Shown: positions 44,838-54,699 of the stretch, piece after piece
Position numbering within the stretch: the first letter of the stretch is position 1
Layout: each line of letters starts with the position of its first letter
Source of the DNA: Phragmites australis
Lineage: Eukaryota > Streptophyta > Magnoliopsida > Poales > Poaceae
Assembly: GCF_958298935.1 (NCBI RefSeq)
Contig: NC_084938.1
Location: 22,487,501-22,551,500, forward strand
Reading direction: 5' to 3'
Length of the DNA stretch: 64,000 nucleotides
The notes under the pieces: generated by a model
Seen by the model: the letters and a program-made list of their open reading frames with translations, nothing else
Database searches by the model: none
What the model was told of the DNA's origin: nothing
Program-made: the position numbers and the translations under genes

Positions 44838-46189
44838 CACTATGTGAAAAAATGCTATAAATGACGGATGATAACCGCTATGGATGACGAATCTCGTACT
44901 GTCACTTCGAACATGTTGTTGATGACTAGTTATAAGTAACGATTAAGAACATGTCACCAATTAGTTCATTGGTAATGGTTCAAAATTTGATCTGTCACTA
45001 ATAAAACTTATTAGTGACGAGTCGTAACTCTAACCTGTCACTTATTACAAGTCATAAGTGACGTATCACGGTTATGATCCATCATGATCTGTCACTTATT
45101 ACTGATGAACGGTTTTTGCGTTTTTTGACATGGAAAAAATCAAAAAAAAATCAACCAAGCCAACCTAACTCAGTGCCATCACCACTTGCCATGTGTCATT
45201 TGCAATTTTTCACACTGTTTTCATACTTTGCGTTCCGTGGGAATCAAACTCGTAACATACCTTCGCGCGCGTAGCAGCCTTACCACATCACCCTCACGTA
45301 AGTTCTAAAGGGAGCCAGATAAATATCCTTTTAAAATTGAGTTAATTTCACAAACCCACCACTTTCTTGGTCTAATAGTCACAAAACTACCGCTTTTTAC
45401 GGCTATTTCACAAAACTACTACTATATTAGGGTTTCTTCTCACAAAACTACCATTTATGCGATTCCTTCAGTCTGCCATTCGGAATTTACTGTTTACCAA
45501 TAGTACTGTTTATGGGCATGGCGGCCTTCTGTTTCTCTAAAAATTAGTGGTCTTCTGTCTTTCAAAAAATCCTATAACTTTTTGTACGTGTTCTATAATC
45601 CATATGCAACCAATTTTAATACTTGGAGTTTGTGGCCCTTACATTTTAGCATCAATATGGTAGTAGGCTAGTGTTGTATCAAGTTATGTCATATAGGATT
45701 ATAGAGTATATAAGTGACGGGTCACAATTATTCTACTACTGAAACTGAGCCAAATATTTGTGAATACTATCATTAGTGATGGGTCATAACTTGATTTGTC
45801 ACTAATGATTGATCTAGAAAACCCGTCACTGAGGAATTTATTATTGATGAACACCAATGATTGACCTAGGAGAACCCGTCATTGATAAACCATCATTAAT
45901 GACAGATCACAATTACGATCCATCACTTTTATCATAAATAACAGGTCATATTACGACTCGTCACTTATGTAGTATTTTTTTTATCTATTTTTCACGTAAC
46001 AAGGTTCACTTTGTGTAGAGTAGTCAAGTTTTCACCGGTCATCAATTATTCATATAAGATAACTCGTCAATGATGAGTCGTCATTAGTGACAGATCACAG
46101 CTACAACTCACTATTTTTATCATAAGTGACGGATCATATTACGATCTGTCACTTATATAGTATTTTATTTGTTTATTTTTCATGTAATG
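44838..46189. mobile_element. CACTA-like non-autonomous element
   Basis: The left end reads CACTATGTGAAAAAATG; the right end in reverse reads CATTACATGAAAAATAAAC. The interior is dominated by subterminal GTGACGG(A/G)TC words in both orientations (for example 44866, 45013, 45053, 45714, 45774, 46126), the style of grass CACTA elements. No transposase. The right edge is unclear because the last 188 bp are duplicated. Confidence 0.6.
45348..45470. repeat. CACAAAACTACC tandem repeat, 4 units of about 31 bp
   Basis: CACAAACCCACCACTT, CACAAAACTACCGCTT, CACAAAACTACTACTA and CACAAAACTACCATTT occur in direct order within the CACTA-like element. Confidence 0.8.
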
Positions 46190-46213
46190 ATGTTCACTTT
46201 GTGTAGAGTGGTC
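45850..46213. repeat. 188-bp tandem duplication at the end of the CACTA-like element
   Basis: TTCACTTTGTGTAGAGT occurs at 46005 and 46193. The preceding 150 bp also align (AATGACAGATCACA / AGTGACAGATCACA, TTATCATAAATAACAGG / TTATCATAAGTGACGG). Confidence 0.8.
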
Positions 46214-47557
46214 TGACATTGCATCTCTACAAACCACACAAGATTTCCCATTATTCCCTAGGGTTATCTGTAAGGGGTCACAATTGTTATTCTTCTTTAG
46301 ACTTTTTCTCGTATGGATGGCCGAGGGTATTTCTAGTACAATTTGGAGGTTTTCCAATTGTGAAAACAAATTAGCGATAGAAAAATATTACAGGCCAAGA
46401 ATTCCTAACAAGACTATGGCATATAAAAAGATGAATGGTAAATGTAGTACAACGCCTGCCACTTAGTAATTTAATCCTTTGGGATTATTGCATATCTGGT
46501 AACCAGACAAGAAACGGAGGTCCCTGGCTAGCTAGCTAGTGTGCTAGCCACGCCTTGGAATTGAAGGCTACTTAGCTTCGTGGTTACCAGAAGCACATGC
46601 ATGTGTGCTGGCATGCTCGACAAAAGACGCAGGGCTGCCTAAGCTAGCATTCTGCATATGAACGTGTAGCGGTGAAGCAATTCTGTAGCGAGGCGATGTG
46701 AATGCAAATCTTGTGTTGGGGTGTGGTCAAGCCATGCATATGTCACGGTGTTTTGCTTTGTCTGGCGGCATTGGTTCTAGCTAGAAAACGTTCATGCTTT
46801 GTTGGTCACGTACCATACGGTTGCCTAGCAAACACAACTGTATGTTTAAATCTAGCCATGCAATTTACACGGACAAACCGATTAAACACCAGTGCTATTA
46901 AGATTTATGCAATGCAGTCTGTAGAAGAGTTTTTTTTCCCCTACCTAACTTAAGAATTGGGATACTCACTAAAAATATTAAGAAAAGAAAAAAATGGAGA
47001 CAGTCACGTACGTACGGGCATGCATATCAGCAAATGGTAGGACCAGAAACCGACGTTTAGGTACAAAGACCATGGTTAGAATTTACCATTGAAAGGCATG
47101 CAAGTGTCATCAGTATTAACTGCCTGTATCTGAAAGACTGAAATCCCCGACTTTACGGGGAAAATCAAAGGAGATCTCCCTAGGCCAAAGGGAGGATCTC
47201 GTGGGAATATGTGAAGGTGAGCTCAGAGATGCATGAGACGTTGTGAGCACACCTAGGCCACCTTCTAAAGGCGGTCGAGAGGGCCGGGGGAGCTAGCGAA
47301 TGATACGGACTAGTGGGCACTTGGGTTAGCATGCAGCTGGTCCTGCGAGACCGGCTGAAAAAGATGGCTCGATTTGTCCGGTGCTTTCCAGCTCGATCCT
47401 CACCCCATTACCCCAAGCTCAGTCCCAAATGGTTAACTGAAAAACTACTGCGATAAGCCAATTAATATGGCCAGGATGGACTAATCAGGATGGATGCCAT
47501 GGATTGAGCAGTGTAAACGTCCTGCAACGGAAACCCTGGATTTTCTACAGTTGATCC
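46214..47557. other. unclassified gap before the Sirevirus
   Basis: Short open frames only (for example 46702-46953 plus, 83 aa with no domain recognised). Likely intergenic. Confidence 0.4.
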
Positions 47558-48237
47558 GTTTGTGTAGGACTGGAAGTGGCAACTAGAGGAGGTGATATAT
47601 GTCTCAATAATTTTTTTAAAATAGATGATCTTCTTCTATTTTTAATCACCCTATTGCACCTCAAATTTTGAGTGAAAGTAAAATACTCAAAGAGACAAAG
47701 TAAGATGGAAAATTTCAAGATAATATGACTCAACGGATGGAATATGAACCATATGTTCTATTCAAAAATATTTCATGTGTCTTTGTATCTAAAAACTCGT
47801 AACTTTGAAGATGGACGAAACAAAGACAAAATCATCGGGCAAGTAGACTCTCTAAGATGATGGTATAGAGACAAAGGAAATTCAAGACCCTATCATATCT
47901 GTATATGTATGTGAATTATATGCCTCTAGTATCAAGAAAAACAATTTATCAAGGTGTTAAAATTTAAGCTCAAAAAGAAAAATAAAATAAATAAACATCA
48001 AAAACTTGCAAACTTGCAAGGGAACCAATAGAAGGAAACTGGAAGTAGGGGAATTCAAGCATATGCAAAAACTTAAATTTCATTACTCAAAGAGGAACGG
48101 ATTACAAAGATTTATCTCTTAAAACTTTCACCTATTACATAAGCTAATTACTCATCTTCTTCTTCTTTAAAACTCTAGCACAAGACTCTCATATGGATGG
48201 CTCAAGGAAATGGCTTCCCAACCAGCCATACCCCTCT

Positions 48238-48245
48238 ATTTATAA
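48238..48245 (-). promoter_or_regulatory. LTR TATA box
   Basis: TATAAATA on the minus strand; the same box is conserved in the related solo LTRs at 22293-22300 and 61612-61619. The matching part of the 5' LTR is deleted. Confidence 0.7.
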
Positions 48246-48899
48246 CCTAGGAAACTTAACCCCTAAGTTTTCTTGACTGTTCCCAAAATACCTCTCTCTT
48301 GTAGTACATTCCTACCTACCACCAGAGGTATTTTGGTCCATTTTCTTCTCCATCCATCGAACGATCACGACGCCTTCATGACTTAGTTTCACATTGACGT
48401 AAGCTTCGCGATGATGCCACGTGCACTCCATCCGCTCGTGGTTTTGTGGCCAAACCGGGAAACCGTTTTGCACGCTTCTTAAGGCGTGACTCACAGCTAT
48501 TTACTTTGACCTCAAGCAAGTCTCCTAATGTTGATGCGTGTCCTTCATCTTGCGATCTTGACCACCAGCAAGTCTCTCTCACTCCTGATCCCTCGGGCCG
48601 CATTATCACTTATACCAGCATCTTTTTCGCTTGACTTTGTCAATATGCCACCTTCATTAACCTTCATCTCTTCCCTTGCTTGACCTCCACGTGTACCGCT
48701 CGGATCATCCTTTACTCCGCCCGACCTCTTTGATCATCCGGCACTAAGCACCTCGCTTAGCTACGCCGTCGACCCTCAAGTTGCATCCATCATCTGCATA
48801 CCATGAGACCAGCAAACATGTATCTCCAGAACCATATAACATCATCACATGTTAGTCCAAATCGAAATCAAGTTGAAAAAGATCAAACGTAACAAAAAT

Positions 48900-49430
48900 G
48901 TGAACACCGGATGGTCCAGCGTTCACACCAGTGCAACACCAAACCATCCGGTGAGTACAACTCCACTAGAACCTGGTTTGCATTCCTCTCTAAAAAATTA
49001 GTTCGGTGATCATAAAATCTCAACACCGGACAATCTGGTGAACACCTCAACATTTACCTCAGAACTGAAATGCTCCGGTGATACTCTCTGGTGTTCACAT
49101 GCCCATCACCGGACCATCCAGTGAGTACATCATCACTGGAACTTAGTTTTTCAACCTCTCTGGAAATTTTTATTCGATGAAGCCTCTGGTGATCACCCGT
49201 GTACACATCGGACCATCCAATGAGGCTACCACACTAGACTTTCACATTTACACCATTCTTTAGAAAAATTAGTCCGATACTTACTCTCACCTACACCGGA
49301 CCTTCCAGTGAATGAATTTTTCTCTGCCTCTGCGCTGAAAAGCTCCGATGCTCACATCTACCACACACTGGACTATACGGTGAGGTCAAAAGCCCTCACA
49401 CTGGACTATCCGGTGAGTGTAAGCTTCCTG
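48900..49430. repeat. array of ACCGGA...TCCGGT palindromes in the 3' LTR
   Basis: At least six degenerate copies of CACCGGACnnTCCGGTGAG spread over 530 bp (for example near 48905, 48945, 49024, 49105, 49292, 49400). Such palindromes are a described feature of Sirevirus LTRs. Confidence 0.85.
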
Positions 49431-49590
49431 CACCGAGACAACGATACAAACTCCAATTCTTTTCAATTTTGATTAGACAAAATCAACATTGCAGTATATA
49501 ACCATGCATATGCTAACCAACAAAAGCCACACAAACATCAGTCACTCATCACATAAGGTAAATCAAGGCATATCTCAACTTAGTTTCTCA

Positions 49591-49610
49591 ATCTCCCCCT
49601 TGATGAGTAC
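49591..49610 (-). promoter_or_regulatory. polypurine tract at the 3' LTR
   Basis: Minus-strand TCAAGGGGGAGAT abuts the LTR start TGAGAAAC. Sister motifs AAGGGGGAGA (49805-49814) and AAAGGGGGAAAA (49832-49843), and GAGGGGGAG right after pol (about 50927), form the repeated PPT set typical of Sireviruses. Confidence 0.85.
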
Positions 49611-50930
49611 ATTGACAACATCACAAAGAACAAAAGAAGGTTTGAAGATCGCACAAGAAGCTCATCCAAGTGACCAAAATCTCGAGAAAGAGCAAGAATA
49701 TGTCACTTGGCATAAGAAGATTGCAAAGGCTCAAAAAGAAGAAGAGACTAGCCAAAAAACAAATAAAAACGCAAAAATGCAAAAGAATGCACATGTTCCA
49801 TTTTCTCCCCCTTTAAGTCTTGCTTTCATTATTTTTCCCCCTTTGGCAATGCAAATATCATGGATAAAATATTATGCAACGCATAGATATGCAATCCTAA
49901 TGAGCTTTCACAAGTATACCATAAAGCATTTGCAAGAGCTAGAATTATCAAATAGCTGCAAAACTAAGATGGTGGAGCTCACAATTGCATAGAGGCTCAA
50001 AAAGAGACAGTGACACAAGGACATAAAGCATTACAAGCTAAACTCGAAGAATTAGTTGGCGCATTGAAGTTCACATAGTCGAATCATGTTCAAAGTGACC
50101 ACCATATAAGCATCTACTCGTGCCGAGGCAATACAAGCATGAAGAACTAGCCAATTTCAACCTCAAACTAGGTAATCAGGAGTTCAGGACATAGGGCTTT
50201 GCAAATATTCACATATGAAACCAAGACTTAGATTGATCAAGTGGTTAAAAAGAATTAATATTTAGGCACATTTCTTTCTTTTTCAATTTATCCTCAAATT
50301 GCTTCTTATCCAAGCAAAGTGTTGTTCGACTGGGTACGGCAAACACCTTGAGCTTTCAAGATAACCATATTGGATCACATTTTAGCATAAGAGACTTGAT
50401 TTTTCATAATTATTCAATTTACACAATATATCAAAATGGTCATAAGATCAAGTTAAGTAGTGCTTTTACGACATAAGGAACACATGTTCTCCCATGGTTC
50501 TATCATGAGCTAAACATTTAACAAAGACAAAAAATGTAGTGTAATGTTCCCCAATCCACTGTCTTGAATCAAGAAGTTCTAGAGCAAGACATTCATCAAA
50601 CTAGATTTAACACAAGCATTGACTAACCCTAAGCAAATATGAATATGATGATCAAGAAAGTAGAATTTTATAGCCTATATGATTCATAAAATTGTCAAAT
50701 TTTATCTTAGAGAAAGCTAGCTTGCTCGAGATGTTTCATGTCAAAGCATCAAGAAGAGTCTAAGATTAAAATATTGTTCCACACAACTACTCAACTTAGT
50801 CCAAATTCAAGTCTAGCACAAGAAAATGCTAAAAACATACAAGTCAAAGCTCAATTACTATGATTATCTTATATGATGAGATGCAATGCAAATGCTCAAT
50901 AATAAGATAGAGTATTTACAAGAGCAACTC
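49611..50930 (-). other. Sirevirus region between pol and 3' LTR
   Basis: 1.3 kb with PPT-like motifs. No envelope-like ORF was found on the minus strand. A 167-aa plus-strand frame at 49489-49992 is not credible as a gene. Confidence 0.6.
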
Positions 50931-50934
50931 CCCC

Positions 50935-51480
50935 TCACACAATGCCATAGGGATGACATACTCCAAGCTCTCCTCTTAAATAGGAAAATCTGGTTGCATC
51001 TAGAGGCTTGGTAAATATGCCGACTAGATAGTGTTGAGAATCAATATAACTCAACTCAATGTCTCCCTTCTTATTGTGGTCTCTCAGAAAGTGGAATCTC
51101 ACATCTATGTGTTTGATTCTTGAATATTGAATTGGGTTGTTGGGTAAGCTAATAGCACTAGTGTTGTCATACAAAAGTGGTACACTCTTAAAATCCAACC
51201 TAAAATCTCTCAAGTTAGTAACCATCCATAAAATATGAGCAACAACTAACAGCAGCTACATATTCAGCTTCAACAGTAGACTATGTAACGTTAGACTATT
51301 TGCGAGAAGACCAATACACAAGAGAAGTACCTAAGAAATGACAGTTACCGGAGATACTCATCTTGTCAATTCTACAACCAGCAAAATCCGCATTAGAAAA
51401 ACCTCGAAGAGAGAGAGAAGAAGTGGTCCACCTGCTCTCCATCTTCATCCGGATCAAGTATTGTCGAGGTAGCCATCGGT
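50935..51480 (-). pseudogene. Sirevirus RNase H
   Basis: The last 96 residues read L-L-Y-D-N-T-S-A-I-S-L, K-H-I-D-V-R-F-H-F-L-R-D and a final T-K-P-L-D-A-T-R-F. The upstream part (51225-51375) shows A-D-Y-A-G-C-R-like and T-V-E-A-E-Y-V-A-A text across two stops. Degrades the RNA of the RNA:DNA hybrid. Broken by stops. Confidence 0.85.
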
Positions 51481-51560
51481 GTGACCAAGGGCTTCACATC
51501 GCTCATGTCAAACTTGTTCAGTAAATCCTTAGTGTACTTCATCTGGTGGATGAATGTACC

Positions 51561-52689
51561 TTATTTGCATTGCTTGATTTGTAGTCCGAGGAAGAAGTTA
51601 AGCTCACCTATCATTGAAATCTCAAATTCCCAACTCATAGTTTCTGCAAACTTGGCCACAAGAGCATGAGAAGAACCACCAAAGATGATATCATCCACGT
51701 AAATTTGAACAAGTAAGAAATCATTGCCATGTTTGAGAGTGAACAAAGTTTTATCTACATACCCTATCTCATACCCATTCTCTAGCAAGAAAGACTTAAG
51801 CCTATCATACCAAGCTCGAGGAGCTTGCTTAAGTCTATACAAAGCGTTCCTAAGATTATACACTCTATGAGGGTATTTGGGGTGCTCAAAATCTAAGGGT
51901 TGCTTGGCATGGACATCTTCTTCTATAAAACCATTTAAGAAAGCATTTGACATCCATTTAGTACAACTTGAAACCTTGGGATGCCTCAAATGCAAGAAGA
52001 ATCCTAATGGTTTCTAGCCTAGCTACTGGTGCAAAGGTCTCTCTAAAGTCTATTCCCTCTACTTGAGTGAAATCTTGAGCTACAAGCCTAGCCTTATTTC
52101 TCACTACAGACCCATCCTCCCCCTGTTTGTTTTTCAAAACCCATTTTGTGCCAATGGGGTGAACATTTGGAGGTGGTTCTATTATGACCCAAACTTGGTT
52201 TCTCTCAAAATTTTCAAACTCTTCATGCATGGCATTGACCCAATTTGAATCAGATAAAGCATGTCCAACATCATAGGACTCAAAAGAAGCAATAAATGCA
52301 GGATCAGTAAAGTGAGCATGGTGAGCTGATCTGTAACGAGTTATCCTCTCGCTGAGATCGCCAATCATTTGGTGTGGCGGGTGACACCGCTGAATGTGCA
52401 AAGGAGCCTTATGCTGTGAGAGGACCTCTCCCTTAAACACTGCTGGTGTAGGCTCGAAAGTAGCTGAAATAGAAAAAGAGGTTGCAAGACCCTCTGCCGG
52501 TGTAGAAGAGGCAGGAGCCAGCTCAGGAGTGAATATAGTAGGAAGTAGTGGATCATCCTCGTCATCCCTAAGAGCTGGAAGGTCACCATCTAAGAAGATG
52601 CTTTCACCAATCTCATGGACACCTGCACACTCAAAGAAAGTACTAGCATAAGGGGTTGATTCATCAAAGGTCACATCATAGGGCTTCAT
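51561..52689 (-). pseudogene. Sirevirus reverse transcriptase (RVT_2)
   Basis: Two overlapping frames joined by a frameshift near 51960-51995. 52689-51958 holds W-V-N-A-M-H-E-E-F-E-N-F, P-I-G-T-K-W-V-L-K-N-K, A-R-L-V-A-Q-D-F-T-Q-V and E-T-F-A-P-V-A-R-L-E. 51995-51561 holds A-F-L-N-G-F-I-E-E-D-V, L-Y-R-L-K-Q-A-P-R-A-W-Y and the intact catalytic Y-V-D-D at 51690-51701. The first 90 residues are the low-complexity linker from integrase. Apart from the frameshift the domain is unusually well kept compared with the other pol genes in the window. Confidence 0.9.
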
Positions 52690-52879
52690 GATGGTGTTAG
52701 TGTCAAAATTGAAGACCCTGTAAGAATAACCATGAAAAGAATAACCTAAGAAAATGCCATCGGAAGAATACGACTCAAACTTTTTAAGATTATCACGCTT
52801 TAGGATGAAGCATCAACAACCAAAGACTCTTAAGTGTGAGACCTTCGGCTGCCTCCCAAAGCACAACTCATAAGAAGTC

Positions 52880-53530
52880 AAATTTAAAATTAAGCACAAG
52901 AAAACCCTAATTTGAGATGTAGCACGCTATGCTAATGGCCTCAGCCCAAAACTTCCTAAGAGTCCGATGCTCATCGAGCATCATCCTAGCCATCTCCACC
53001 AAAGTGCGATTTTTCCTCCCAACCACGTCATTCTGTTGAGGAACGTGCGGGGTAGAAAATTGATACTCAATGCAGTGCTCAAGACAAATGATATCAAAGA
53101 GATAGTTATTGAACCCGGTGCCATTATCACTGCGAATAGCTTTCAATGCACTAGGAAGTTCCTCGAACAATCTCAAAGCCAAGCTCCGAAAGTGTGAGAA
53201 CACTTCATCCTTACTCACAAGAAAGTAGATCCAAGAGTAGCGAGAGAAATCATCAACAATGACAAGTACATACCATTTCCCACCCGCTAAACGAACCTAG
53301 AAAGGACCAATAGTGTCCATATGGGGAAGTTCTCCCGGTCATTCAATCATCACTAGATTGACCGATGGGTGGGAGACAACAACCATCTTGCCATGCCGAT
53401 AGGAAGCATATACAAGATTTTTCTCAAACTTGAGCTTAGGCAATCCTCGGATCAAGCCTAAGGCACTTAAATGAGTAAGCAAATCAAAGCTCATGTGCCC
53501 TAGTCTCCTATGCCATATCCAAAGCTCAGA
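52880..53530 (-). pseudogene. Sirevirus integrase core
   Basis: Starts after a H-R-R-L-G-H-M zinc-finger piece (about 53510). D-T-I-G-P-F holds the first Asp (near 53310), after a stop. 53218-52907 holds A-I-R-S-D-N-G-T-G-F with the second Asp, and N-D-V-V-G-R-K-N-R-T where Glu of the usual V-V-E-R-K-N is Gly (codon GGG at 53018-53020). The catalytic triad is therefore incomplete. The enzyme would insert cDNA into the genome. Confidence 0.88.
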
Positions 53531-53536
53531 AAAAGG

Positions 53537-53960
53537 TTAAGCAATCAAACAACGAGAAGAACTAAGAGACTCAGAAAAATTAACTCCAAAAACTCTCCCA
53601 ACTCTGGAAATCTTGCAAATCAAAGTGCCAGACGAATCAAGAACTCGAGAAGTATCGTATTTGAAGCACACTTCCAAGTCCTCATCTAGCAACTGAGATG
53701 CAGAGAGAAGATTGTATCCCAGATGCTCCACCAAAGCCACATCCTTGAGAGTAAAACTCTCAATCATCCTTACCATACCTTTGGCTTTCACCCTTCTTTT
53801 CCGATCATCCCCGAAAGTATGTACTCATGCCGCTTTATCGGGGTGAGGCTGGAGAACCACGATGCATCTCTGGTCATAGGACGCGAACAACCGAAGTCAA
53901 TAAGCCACTTGTTCTCCAGCCCTCCGCTTGCCACCTACATGCGAGAAGAGTAGTAGGTGG
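53537..53960 (-). pseudogene. Sirevirus protease and pre-integrase domain
   Basis: Near 53920-53850 the frame reads N-K-W-L-I-D-F-G-C-S-R-P-M-T. Copia proteases have D-S-G in this place; codon TTC at 53893-53895 changes Ser to Phe. The next part, 53791-53537, is the pre-integrase segment: M-V-R-M-I-E-S-F-T-L-K-D-V-A-L-V-E-H and L-L-S-A-S-Q-L. A frame change separates the two. Confidence 0.82.
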
Positions 53961-54699
53961 ATGGCTCAGTACTGGGATTAGTCATAACTTTCTTGGGAAT
54001 CCAGTACTAGATCATCCGCCCTGAGGTAGTAAAAACAAGTGCATGCAAATCAATCCTAGCACTAGCACACTGGGGGCGAGTATCACATCGAGGAGAGCGT
54101 GGTCCGCCAAAGCGCTGTGACTCAAAACTTCTTACACGTGAACCAAAACCATATGAGTCATGGCAGGATCCACGCTGGACAAAACCTCTAGGAAGAGGCT
54201 GAAAAACGCTAGGGACTCCTGAGTGGAAGCGAGGAAAAGACACATGTATACCAACAAAAGGGCAGTACATATCCTGGGCGCTCCACTCCCACTCACGCCG
54301 CTCATCTCTCCTACAACAAAAGCAAAACCTAACAAAGTGGCCCTCTCTCTGGCAGTAGGTGCAGTGGTAGCGTCTCTAAGGAACTTGACTACCGGTCACT
54401 CGGGGCTCTCTCACAGGCTCTCTCATCTGGCTATGAAACTCTCTTGGGTTGTGATGCAGGTTTCTTCTTTGTGGGTTATGGAATGAGTTTTTTGATGGTT
54501 TGTGGTGTGGGTATTGATTTTGGACTTCTCAGCTTCTAGGGTAGTAAGTGTGATGAACATAGTCTTACTATCCCCATTGTAAGCAACCCTCTCAAATCCC
54601 AACCCATGAGCTAAACCCGTCTTGTCAGCATACATCTTGGTCTTTGCAAAGATCAAATTCATTTTTCCCTTACCCTCTGAGTTGCCCTCTAACCCAGAT

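Larger units (their letters stand above)
47563..49590 (-). repeat. Sirevirus 3' LTR (2028 bp)
   Basis: The longer of the two LTRs. Minus-strand TATAAATA is at 48238-48245. The palindrome array at 48900-49430 lies upstream of it in transcription sense. It aligns with the other LTR except for about 840 bp that the other lacks. Confidence 0.92.

Noticed and set aside
49489..49992. 167-aa plus-strand open frame
   Set aside because: It crosses the LTR edge and the PPT motifs of a minus-strand element, has no domain and starts inside LTR sequence.
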